Shown here in pieces: positions 24,026-31,721 of a DNA stretch of 41,915 nt. Position 1 is the first letter of the stretch. Each line of letters starts with the position of its first letter. The translations under genes and the position numbers were made by a program. The notes under the pieces are model-generated. The model did not search any database and had not been told where the DNA came from. It worked only from the letters and a program-made list of their open reading frames with translations. This DNA is from Bacilli bacterium (GTDB lineage Bacteria > Bacillota_I > Bacilli_A > RF39 > UBA660), in NCBI GenBank assembly GCA_017473105.1, contig JAFUNE010000015.1:1-41915 (forward strand). The letters run 5' to 3'.

Positions 24026-24053
24026 AAATAAAAAGATGCATTAAGCATCTATT
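24026..24053 (-). terminator. Terminator and right copy of the 28-bp direct repeat
   Basis: Same 28 bases as 20667-20694. It ends the flippase gene and overlaps its last codons. Confidence 0.85.
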
Positions 24054-25684
24054 TTTTTTAAATGTAGTTTTTTTAATACATTATTTATTAAGTCTTCACC
24101 TAATACTTCTTGTAAAGAATTATTTTTATATGTCATGAATAAATAAATTAGCATACCCATTAATCCATATATACCAAGTGTAATAAATGAAGCTAGTGTT
24201 GTTATATTATATGTTATTAATTGTTTACCTACTATTATTGGTAAAATCATACATATGCATGGTAATATGATTTTTTTCAATATATCGAATGTTTTGTCAT
24301 ATTCAAACTTCATTGTTTTCTTTAAGTATCTTAATGATAAGATAATTGATGTTGTGTAACCTATTGATGTCGCTACTACTGTTGCTATATATGGAGATAC
24401 TCCAATTTTATTAAATAATAGTATTAAAGGTATATCTAAAAGTGCATTTGTAATTATTCCAATAAATGAGTTTTTATATATAACTTTGAATTTTTGCATT
24501 CCTTGAAGGGATGAGGATAATACTGTCCAAATTCCTAAAAATGTATGACTTATAGCGGATGCTTTTAATATTAAAGATCCGTAGTTACTTGATCCATAAA
24601 ATAAGTAATAAGCTTCACTTGACAACATAAATAATAATAGTGACATAGGTACAGTTATTATTAATATAGTAGACATTGCTTGATTTACTCTATAATTAAC
24701 TCCTTTATAGTCTTTTTTTATAAAGTTTGATGTTACATGAGGAATAATGTTTGTTGTTAGTGCCAGTGAAATTGTCATGATTATTGAACAAATTTTTGGT
24801 GCCCAAGTTGATACAACTCCACTTATAATTTCCGCACTCATTGCGTCATACCCTATCATGTTTAATCCTTTTATTATCAATTTAATATCTACTAAAGTAT
24901 ATATATTATCTGTAATTGAAATTAATACAATTGGTAAACAATAAGCTAGTATTTTTTTTGCAATTGTTTTATCTTTTACACCATCTCTTTTTTCGGATAA
25001 TGGAAATTCTTTTTTATTATCTTTTACTTTCTTTCTTAAATATAAGTATGATATTAATCCTCCGAAGAAGGTTCCTGTCAGTGCAATTGCCACTACTGGA
25101 GAAATTTCACTGAAGAATTGTTTTGCAATTAACGCTCCAAATATTACAATTAGTATTCTTACTACTTGTTCAATTACTTGAGCAAATGATGTTGGGCTTA
25201 TAAATTTGTGTCCTTGCATATAACCTCTTAATACACTTAAGAATGGTATTATAAGTAAACATGGCGCTATTGCTTTTATAACAAGAGAAACTTCTTTTAT
25301 TGTGTGTCCTCCTGTTACGTCAGATAAAATAAATTTTGCAAGTAAACTAGATCCTAAAAATACGATAATAAATGCTATAAATGATAGAGCAAATATCATT
25401 TTTTTTCCTATTTTGTATGCTCTTTCTTTTGCATCATACATATTTAATGTTAAGTATTCGCTTATGATCATACTCATCGCAATTGGAACACCTGCTGTAC
25501 TTATATTTAAAAATAAATTATAAATACTATATGCGTAACTGTAAAGTGTTCCACCAGATTCACCTATTATTGCATAAAAGGGAACTACATAAATTGCCCC
25601 TATTACTTTTATAAATATCATTGATATTGATGCAATTAGTGTTCCTTGAATAAATGTATTTTTCTTTAATCCCTTTTTTTTCAT
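24041..25684 (-). CDS. SpoVB/YtgP-like MATE-superfamily flippase
   Basis: A polytopic membrane protein, 547 residues with about 14 helices, of the polysaccharide biosynthesis/MVF branch that includes SpoVB, YtgP and MurJ; these move lipid-linked cell wall precursors outward. Family segments are GTLIASISMIFIKVIGAIYV at 14-33, the RGYMQGHKFISPTSFAQVIE block near residue 150 and the conserved cytoplasmic linker near 215-235. The start overlaps the stop of the ATP-grasp gene (ATGA). Whether it acts in vegetative wall synthesis or sporulation is not shown. Confidence 0.9.
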   Translation of the reverse strand: MKKKGLKKNTFIQGTLIASISMIFIKVIGAIYVVPFYAIIGESGGTLYSYAYSIYNLFLNISTAGVPIAMSMIISEYLTLNMYDAKERAYKIGKKMIFALSFIAFIIVFLGSSLLAKFILSDVTGGHTIKEVSLVIKAIAPCLLIIPFLSVLRGYMQGHKFISPTSFAQVIEQVVRILIVIFGALIAKQFFSEISPVVAIALTGTFFGGLISYLYLRKKVKDNKKEFPLSEKRDGVKDKTIAKKILAYCLPIVLISITDNIYTLVDIKLIIKGLNMIGYDAMSAEIISGVVSTWAPKICSIIMTISLALTTNIIPHVTSNFIKKDYKGVNYRVNQAMSTILIITVPMSLLLFMLSSEAYYLFYGSSNYGSLILKASAISHTFLGIWTVLSSSLQGMQKFKVIYKNSFIGIITNALLDIPLILLFNKIGVSPYIATVVATSIGYTTSIILSLRYLKKTMKFEYDKTFDILKKIILPCICMILPIIVGKQLITYNITTLASFITLGIYGLMGMLIYLFMTYKNNSLQEVLGEDLINNVLKKLHLKKIDA

Positions 25685-26700
25685 AGTTTTATATTTTTCA
25701 TCTCATCTCCCAATATTTTTTCTATTGTTGCAAGATGTCCTTCATGTTCATCATTAAATAGATAATATTGTACAAGACCATAACTTGGATATTCATTTCC
25801 TTCCATTATAACAGGCCCATTATCAGTAATTGCAATATCCCATCCTACATATCTTACTTCTGGTACTACAAGTGCTGCTTCAAGTGCCATTTCATATGCT
25901 TCTTTTACAAATGGGACTTTAACAGTATCAAATTTTATTTTTGCAATTGGATGTTCTTCGTAAACGTTTGCTATATCATCTACTACTCTACTTGTAATTT
26001 TACCATCTTCTCCAAGTCTCATGTATGCATCTGAGCATCCTATAGCTATTGCATCATCTAAATTAATTCTCATTGCATTTGCGATAATATGTGCTTTACC
26101 ATCTTTTACAAGTGTTACAATTCTAAATGAATTCACTGCATATGGATTTAGTTTATTAAGTTCTTTGTGTTGAACTATTTCTTCTTCAATAAGATTTAAT
26201 TTCTTTTTCTTAAGTGATTTATATAATTTTTCAATATCTTCAATATCTTTTACTTTTATTTTTTCAATTCCATGACCACCAAAATTAACAGGAGGTTTTG
26301 CAAATACATGTTTTTTTCCTTTTAAAAATGATTTAAATTCATCTAATGTTGTTGTTCTTAAATCGATAAAGTCTCTTTTTAAGAAGTTTTTAAATATTTT
26401 ATTAAAGACTAGTTTATCACTCATACATGAAATATATTGTTCTTTGTTTAAATATTTTAATAATTTGTAATAAGATTTTGTTGTAAGAAATGTTTTCTTT
26501 TGTTTAGCTGTTAGATTTATATAGTCTCCTTTTAGATAATCGGTATAACCAATTCCATATCTTAGGAAATTATAAATCATATCAAGTTTAACATATGTTT
26601 TACTTTTATTATTTCTTTGTCCGATTTCGCTTGCTAGTTTATTTAATTTTTCTGTATCGATAGCTTTTACTTTTGCTATCATCATTTTACTTACACCCAT
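25681..26700 (-). CDS. ATP-grasp protein (sugar-transfer associated type)
   Basis: The 339 residues resemble the sugar-transfer associated ATP-grasp family (PF14397): FAKPPVNFGGHGIEKI (glycine-rich nucleotide loop), PYAVNSFRIVTL, and YVGWDIAI ... GPVIMEGNEYPSYGLVQ (metal-binding Glu/Asn). Such enzymes are thought to ligate carboxylates and amines in surface polymer synthesis; the substrate is unknown. It lies between alr and a lipid flippase, with AAGGAGG inside the alr end, so a role in cell envelope amino acid or polymer modification is likely (inference). Confidence 0.85.
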   Translation of the reverse strand: MGVSKMMIAKVKAIDTEKLNKLASEIGQRNNKSKTYVKLDMIYNFLRYGIGYTDYLKGDYINLTAKQKKTFLTTKSYYKLLKYLNKEQYISCMSDKLVFNKIFKNFLKRDFIDLRTTTLDEFKSFLKGKKHVFAKPPVNFGGHGIEKIKVKDIEDIEKLYKSLKKKKLNLIEEEIVQHKELNKLNPYAVNSFRIVTLVKDGKAHIIANAMRINLDDAIAIGCSDAYMRLGEDGKITSRVVDDIANVYEEHPIAKIKFDTVKVPFVKEAYEMALEAALVVPEVRYVGWDIAITDNGPVIMEGNEYPSYGLVQYYLFNDEHEGHLATIEKILGDEMKNIKL

Positions 26701-26703
26701 TTG

Positions 26704-27906
26704 TTAGGCCTCCTTATAGAAATTTTCTTCGTGTACAATTTTGTTGTTTTTTTTATAAACTCTTGGTAATGTTTTTCCTAAATTTACTAGAGTATTATGA
26801 AATGTTGTATTTGATGAAGATGCTATATTATAAATAGTTAAACCATCTCCTACTATTGTAACTTCATCTGTTAATTTAACAGTCGAGTCTACTTCTATAT
26901 TCATCATACACATTGATATTTCACCAACAACATTATATTTTTTGTTATTAATTGATACTTGTCTTCCTTCATGATTTGTTCCTATTCCATCATCATATCC
27001 AATTGGAATAGTTGCTATATATGTATCATGTGGTGCTGTATAAAGTATCCCATATCCTACTTTATCACCTTTTTTTAGTTTTTTTATTTGCATAATATTA
27101 GTTTTTAATTCAAAACATTTTTTTAATTCTATTTTATTATCATATATACATTCACTAATATTATTCTTTTTAATTAAATATTTATTCCTTGCTTTTTTTA
27201 GCATGTTTTTTGGACTATTATTCATTGATTTAAGTGATATATCGTATCCATAAAGTATAGTTCCAATTCTTATAGCATTACAAAATTCAATCTTTGGATG
27301 TGATAAACTTATAAAACTACTACTCATATGAATAATTGGAATTTCTTTTAAATCTATATCTTTTGTAATATTTTTAAATTCTTTAATTTGATTATCATAA
27401 AATTTATCTGTTACTCCAGGTGTTGCAAAGTGTGTATAAAGTCCTTCTAGTTTAATATTTTTGTTCTTTTTAATTAATTCTACTATTTGATTTAATTCTT
27501 TTTTTGTAGATACTCCTATTCTATGCATACCTGTATCTATTTTTATATGTATTATTACTTCTTTTTTTAATTTAGAAATTTGTTCGATATAATCATAATC
27601 ATGTATAGTAAGTGTAATATTATTGTTAATTGCTACCTCAATGCAATCTAAATCTATTATTTCAGTGCAAAGTACTGGTATTTTTTTATTGTATCTTCTT
27701 ATTTGCATTGCTTCTTCTAATGAGGAAACTGCAAAATAATTAATACCAGATTTTATCATTTCATTTATTACATACATTCCATGCCCATAAGCATTTGCTT
27801 TTACCATGGCTATGTGGTATTGATATTCACTAAATTTTTCTACTATATTTTTTACATTATAACTAATATTATCTAAATTAACTTCAATTCTCGTTTTTCT
27901 ATACAT
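26704..27906 (-). CDS. alr: Alanine racemase
   Basis: A PLP enzyme making D-alanine for peptidoglycan. The 400 residues have the PLP lysine in AMVKANAYGHG (K36), HIKIDTGMHRIG, and the second catalytic Tyr in VGYGILYTAP. Compared with typical 370-residue enzymes there is an insertion of some 30 basic residues (KNMLKKARNKYLIKKN) before the C-terminal barrel. It heads the operon alr-ATP-grasp-flippase. A promoter (TGGACA, 17 bp, TACAAT) lies just upstream around 27919-27947. Confidence 0.95.
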   Translation of the reverse strand: MYRKTRIEVNLDNISYNVKNIVEKFSEYQYHIAMVKANAYGHGMYVINEMIKSGINYFAVSSLEEAMQIRRYNKKIPVLCTEIIDLDCIEVAINNNITLTIHDYDYIEQISKLKKEVIIHIKIDTGMHRIGVSTKKELNQIVELIKKNKNIKLEGLYTHFATPGVTDKFYDNQIKEFKNITKDIDLKEIPIIHMSSSFISLSHPKIEFCNAIRIGTILYGYDISLKSMNNSPKNMLKKARNKYLIKKNNISECIYDNKIELKKCFELKTNIMQIKKLKKGDKVGYGILYTAPHDTYIATIPIGYDDGIGTNHEGRQVSINNKKYNVVGEISMCMMNIEVDSTVKLTDEVTIVGDGLTIYNIASSSNTTFHNTLVNLGKTLPRVYKKNNKIVHEENFYKEA

Positions 27907-27963
27907 AATATCACCATGTTAATTGTATCAAGTTTACACGTATTTGTCCAATTTTCAAATAAA

Positions 27964-27984
27964 AAACATGTATAGTACATGTTT
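27964..27984 (-). terminator. Terminator after the paralogue operon (copy 1)
   Basis: A 9-bp stem AAACATGTA/TACATGTTT with a TAG loop and T-tract. The 21 bases are identical to 29457-29477, and both copies share the T-tract TTTATTTGAAA. Confidence 0.85.
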
Positions 27985-27987
27985 AAT

Positions 27988-28650
27988 TTATTTTAATCTT
28001 AAAATCGATTGTTTTTCTTCTTCAATTTCATTTTCTAATTTATTGATATATTCTTCAAATTCTTTAGTTAATACAGATATTTTTAATACTTCCTCATCAC
28101 ATTTTCTACCATTATTATTTCCTATTAATAAAAGTTCATCTTTAATACTTTGTAAACGATTTCTTAAAGCAGTAATTTGAGATATTTTTTTATTGATTTC
28201 TTTTAATTGTTCTGAATTATTTTCTTCCAATTTGATTTCAATTATCATTTTTTGTATTTCAATACTAGATATCCCTATTTCACTTGCAATAAATGTTAAT
28301 GATGACATATCTAATTTTTCTAATTCTCTTAATAATAAATATTCTGGTATTTTAATTTTAATATCAAATTGAATTGGTTTTTGATTTGTCCCTATATAAT
28401 CAAATTCATCATATGATATTTGTTCTTCTTTTTCATATAAAAAAGTATCGCCATAATAATATTTAACAGAATAATCAATAGCATAGCGATTCATCCAATC
28501 ACATCCAAAGCTCTCTCCTATCACGTATTCGCTATGGAAATCATTCATATAATTAAAATTATCTAATATGTGATTTTTTAAATTATTTTCTTCAATATAT
28601 TTCAGTAATTTAATTGCAAATTGTTTGTTTATTTCATTTTTCATATTCAT
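27988..28650 (-). CDS. Paralogue family protein E, 220 aa
   Basis: Fifth member (in transcription order) of the tandem family at 27988-31630; function unknown. The N-terminal domain (about 15-125) has YIEENNL, CDWMNRYAIDYSVKYYYGD, EEQISYDEFDYIG and KPIQFD; a helical, probably coiled-coil half (about 135-215) follows, ending ILRLK. No signal peptide or membrane helix, so cytoplasmic. It begins 11 bp after gene D with AAAGGA in between and pairs with it in one operon. Confidence 0.8.
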   Translation of the reverse strand: MNMKNEINKQFAIKLLKYIEENNLKNHILDNFNYMNDFHSEYVIGESFGCDWMNRYAIDYSVKYYYGDTFLYEKEEQISYDEFDYIGTNQKPIQFDIKIKIPEYLLLRELEKLDMSSLTFIASEIGISSIEIQKMIIEIKLEENNSEQLKEINKKISQITALRNRLQSIKDELLLIGNNNGRKCDEEVLKISVLTKEFEEYINKLENEIEEEKQSILRLK

Positions 28651-28661
28651 TTTATTTTCCT

Positions 28662-29354
28662 TTATTTTAAACTCAATGATAAATTTTGTTCAAATTGAAT
28701 TTCATCTTCTAAATTTGAAATATATTTTTCTACATCTTCTGATAATTCGCCTAACATCGCAAATTCTTTTTCACATTCTCTTCCCATAGATGCTTCGATC
28801 ATAGAAAGACCTTCTTTAATGTTTTGCATATATTGTCTTAATAAATTTATTTGATTTACTCTTCTATTCATTTCATTAATTCTTTCTTCGTTTCTTTTAT
28901 CATATTGTGCTTCATCTACCATTTTAGACATATCACTGCTTGTCAAACCTAGTTTACTTCCTATATACAACAATGCTGAAAAATTCATTTGTTGAAGTGT
29001 TAATAATAGCATAGGTTTAATTATTTTTTGTTTAGAATTAAAGTTAACTGGCTTATCTAATTCGTTTAAATAATCATGTTCATCATATGATAGATGCTCA
29101 GGTTTTTTTGATAATAATACATCATCAAAGTAGTAATTTACCAAATATTCTATTCTATAACATTTTAACCATGGAACAGAATAGCTTCTTGCAAAAGCTT
29201 CTTTACTAACTAATTCGTTTTTAATATATAAATGTTCTATTACATAATCTTGTAGATTATTTGCTAAAATATAATCCATTAATTTTGATGCAAACTGTTT
29301 GCTATTTTCTGTGTCACTTATAATACTATTTGTTTTTTTATCAATTATTTTCAT
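28662..29354 (-). CDS. Paralogue family protein D, 230 aa
   Basis: Member of the tandem family; closest to gene E, with which it shares the leading segment (KQFASKLMDYILANNL), VPWLKCYRIEYLVNYYFDD, LSYDEHDYLNELDKPV and the C-terminal pattern EKEFAMLGELSEDVEKYISN ... LSLSLK. It is the first gene of its operon, with the G-run Shine-Dalgarno GAGGGGG and a consensus promoter bearing an inverted repeat over the -35. Soluble; function unknown. Confidence 0.8.
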   Translation of the reverse strand: MKIIDKKTNSIISDTENSKQFASKLMDYILANNLQDYVIEHLYIKNELVSKEAFARSYSVPWLKCYRIEYLVNYYFDDVLLSKKPEHLSYDEHDYLNELDKPVNFNSKQKIIKPMLLLTLQQMNFSALLYIGSKLGLTSSDMSKMVDEAQYDKRNEERINEMNRRVNQINLLRQYMQNIKEGLSMIEASMGRECEKEFAMLGELSEDVEKYISNLEDEIQFEQNLSLSLK

Positions 29355-29379
29355 TTTATCCCCCTCTTATTTGCTGTGT

Positions 29380-29416
29380 ATTATACCACAAATCCAACGA
29401 AATGTCAAGTTTCGTT
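29380..29416 (-). promoter_or_regulatory. Promoter and candidate operator of paralogue genes D-E
   Basis: TTGACA (29403-29408), 17 bp, TATAAT (29380-29385) preceded by TGG. Perfect 7-bp arms AACGAAA (29396-29402) and TTTCGTT (29410-29416) flank the -35, a likely repressor site. Confidence 0.8.
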
Positions 29417-29456
29417 TACTTTGCATTTTATTTTGCTGTTAAATTTCAAATAAATA

Positions 29457-29477
29457 AAACATGTATAGTACATGTTT
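29457..29477 (-). terminator. Terminator after paralogue genes A-C (copy 2)
   Basis: Identical 21-base hairpin to 27964-27984, followed on the minus strand by TTATTTATTTG. Confidence 0.85.
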
Positions 29478-29492
29478 TATTTATTTTAATAT

Positions 29493-30326
29493 TTATTTTA
29501 ATATTAATTTTGGTATTTGATTTAAATTACCATGTTGTCTATTTGAATTTATTCCTGATACTATTTTATTTACTTTTTTCATTAATAATTGTAATTCGTT
29601 ATATGGTAATCTTTTAATTAATGCTAATAATTCATTTTTTGTTAGAGGAAACGCATCTTCACTTAATGGACGTTTTCCTGTAGCATATGTATAATCTGCT
29701 TCATCATATTCAAGTTTCAATTCTTCAACATGTAGTATATTGCTTTCATTTGGATCGTTATCACATAATAAATAATGCTTTCTATAAGTTAATTCGACTT
29801 CATGAAGATTTGTCCATTCTTCTGCTTTTTTACTTTTCCTTAACTTTCTTTTTCTTTCTGGTTTATTTATATAACACATATTATTTAATACTATTGTTGT
29901 TAATCCGTTATTTTCCAAATAACTTATTATTTCTTCTGATAATTGATATCTTCTAATTTCTTGAATAGATTTTGCTTTTAAAATTATATTTACTAATTGG
30001 TCTTCTGGTATTTTAAGTAATAATTGTTTGATTTGATATTCAGTTGGTTTCATTATTTCGCCTGTTAATACTGGTGATTTATCTGGTAATAATACAAAAT
30101 TCCATTCATCATAGTCATAGTTTTTTCTTTCTTTAAATAGTACTGTTCTTCCCATATAATATGTTTCATCATAATCTAAATCAATTCTATCAAATCCTCC
30201 GTGATATCCACTTGGACCTTTTATTTTTTTATTTACAATGTTGTTTTTATAATAAATCTCTTCTCTTAGAATTTCTATTAATCCTTCTTTTTCTAATTGT
30301 TCTACTATTCTTTTTCTTTTTTCCAT
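29493..30326 (-). CDS. Paralogue family protein C with duplicated domain, 277 aa
   Basis: Member of the tandem family in which the N-terminal domain occurs twice. Unit 1 (about 5-125) has LEKEGLIEILREEIYY, GGFDRIDLDYDETYYMGR, YDYDEWNF and KSPV; unit 2 (about 128-262) has ISYLENNGLTTIVL, NLHEVELTYRKHYLL, LEYDEADYTY and KRPL, then LLALIKRLPYNELQLLMKK. The coiled-coil half of the other members is missing, but the end is still LILK. Last gene of the A-B-C operon, eight bases after gene B. Function unknown. Confidence 0.8.
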   Translation of the reverse strand: MEKRKRIVEQLEKEGLIEILREEIYYKNNIVNKKIKGPSGYHGGFDRIDLDYDETYYMGRTVLFKERKNYDYDEWNFVLLPDKSPVLTGEIMKPTEYQIKQLLLKIPEDQLVNIILKAKSIQEIRRYQLSEEIISYLENNGLTTIVLNNMCYINKPERKRKLRKSKKAEEWTNLHEVELTYRKHYLLCDNDPNESNILHVEELKLEYDEADYTYATGKRPLSEDAFPLTKNELLALIKRLPYNELQLLMKKVNKIVSGINSNRQHGNLNQIPKLILK

Positions 30327-30334
30327 ATTATCAC

Positions 30335-30970
30335 CTATTTTAATTTTAGTGTTGGAGTTTCATCTAATTCTTTTGACTCTTCTTTAAGAGTGTTCAAATA
30401 TTCTTTTGCTTTTTTTGTTATTGAACTTACATTTTGTATATCACTTCTTGTTAATTGAGAACCCATTATATGTACCATTGTACCAAGTGCTATTTGCATA
30501 TCAACAATACTTTTTAAAAGTTCTGCTATTTCTTTTTCTTTTTTTATTTTTTCTTTTGATTGATTATTAGTTTCTTTTGTTTGATTAAGTAATCTTTGTA
30601 TTTCTTGTTCTTCTATATTTAAAGATCTCATTAATAATTCAATTTTTTCTTTTGGCAATTTTTTTAATAATTCTACTAATCCTCTTTTTGTGAATGGTTT
30701 TTTTGTATACGTTTGTATTGGTGATGTACTTATTGTTCCTATATAATCCCATTCATCATATATTGTGCTTAATTCTTCTTTAAAAAATTCTCGTCCGTTT
30801 AAATAGTATTTAGTAGTATAAAACAATTCTACTCTTTCTAACCAGTCTGCTGATGCACTTTTTCCTAGGACTTTTCTGAAATTACTAAAATGCATATAAT
30901 ACATTTTTTTTGATAAATTCTCAATTAAATTATTTTCTTCTAAATAGCTTATTATATTTTCTATATTCAT
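30335..30970 (-). CDS. Paralogue family protein B, 211 aa
   Basis: Member of the tandem family, closest to gene A. N-terminal domain: ISYLEENNLIENLSKKMYY, RKVLGKSASADWLERVELFY, YYLNGREFFKEE, IYDEWDYIGT and SPIQTYTKKP. A Lys/Glu-rich helical region (about 125-160) is followed by MVHIMGSQLTRSDIQNVSSI and the end TPTLKLK. Soluble, function unknown. Lies 12 bp after gene A, ribosome site AAGGAG. Confidence 0.8.
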   Translation of the reverse strand: MNIENIISYLEENNLIENLSKKMYYMHFSNFRKVLGKSASADWLERVELFYTTKYYLNGREFFKEELSTIYDEWDYIGTISTSPIQTYTKKPFTKRGLVELLKKLPKEKIELLMRSLNIEEQEIQRLLNQTKETNNQSKEKIKKEKEIAELLKSIVDMQIALGTMVHIMGSQLTRSDIQNVSSITKKAKEYLNTLKEESKELDETPTLKLK

Positions 30971-30982
30971 AATTTCTCCTTA

Positions 30983-31630
30983 TTATTTTAATTTTAATGA
31001 ACTTGGTTTTTCATATTCTTTTTCAATTATCTCTTGATTTAATTTTGATAAGTGAGCTGTTGCTTTTTTTATAATTCTATCTACATTTTGCATATCAGCT
31101 TTTGTTATCTCGTCACCCATTACTGAAATTATTGTTAAAAGACCTACTTGTATATCGTTAATACTTTTTGTTATAACTTGTATATCACTTTTATTTTTTT
31201 CAACATTTGCCGCTTTATCTTCATTTATATCTACAAATGCTCCAATTATTTTTTCTAAAGTACTTTTTGGTAAATTTAGTTTTCTTAATAATATCATTAG
31301 TTTATTTTCTGGTAATGTTCTTATTAAGTGTTTAAGTTCTATCATATTAATTTTCTTTTCTGTATAACATTCAATTGGTGATTTTTCTTTTGCTTGCAAA
31401 TAATGATATTCATCAAACATTATGTGATTATCTTCTTCTTTAAAGAAATCATATCCATCTATATAATATATTGTATTATAATGCAAATCAATTTTTTCTA
31501 AATAATCCAAATATAAACTTTTTCCTACTACTTTTCTATATCTTGGAAAGTTTATATAATGTATTTGTCTTTGTAATACTACTAATAAATTATTTTCTTC
31601 TAAATATTCTATTAATTTTTCTCTATCCAT
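30983..31630 (-). CDS. Paralogue family protein A, 215 aa
   Basis: First gene of the A-B-C operon. N-terminal domain: IEYLEENNLLVVLQRQIHY, RKVVGKSLYLDYLEKIDLHY, YYIDGYDFFKEED, MFDEYHYL and KSPIECYTEKK; then LIRTLPENKLMILLRKLNLP, and a helical C-terminal half with ISVMGDEITKADMQNVDRII, clearly matching gene B, and the end SSLKLK. No export signal. The Shine-Dalgarno is GAGGGA, and a consensus promoter lies 30 bp upstream. Function unknown. Confidence 0.8.
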   Translation of the reverse strand: MDREKLIEYLEENNLLVVLQRQIHYINFPRYRKVVGKSLYLDYLEKIDLHYNTIYYIDGYDFFKEEDNHIMFDEYHYLQAKEKSPIECYTEKKINMIELKHLIRTLPENKLMILLRKLNLPKSTLEKIIGAFVDINEDKAANVEKNKSDIQVITKSINDIQVGLLTIISVMGDEITKADMQNVDRIIKKATAHLSKLNQEIIEKEYEKPSSLKLK

Positions 31631-31659
31631 ATTTATTCCCTCTTTTTAAATTGTTTTAT

Positions 31660-31688
31660 ATTATATAACAAATGTTCGTTTTTGTCAA
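31660..31688 (-). promoter_or_regulatory. Consensus promoter of paralogue genes A-B-C
   Basis: TTGACA (31683-31688), 17 bp, TATAAT (31660-31665). A short dyad AACA-AA-TGTT lies in the spacer. Confidence 0.87.
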
Positions 31689-31693
31689 TTTTA

Positions 31694-31721
31694 CATATAA
31701 AAAGCATACGAAAGTATGCTT
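31694..31721 (-). terminator. Terminator of the polC-walJ operon
   Basis: The 8-bp stem AAGCATAC/GTATGCTT has a GAAA-type 4-nt loop and is followed on the minus strand by TTTTATATG. Confidence 0.85.

Noticed and set aside
29330..30343. Plus-strand hydrophobic ORFs opposite the paralogue array
   Set aside because: Phe/Leu/Ile-rich complements of Lys/Glu-rich genes, with no start signals; not taken as membrane proteins.
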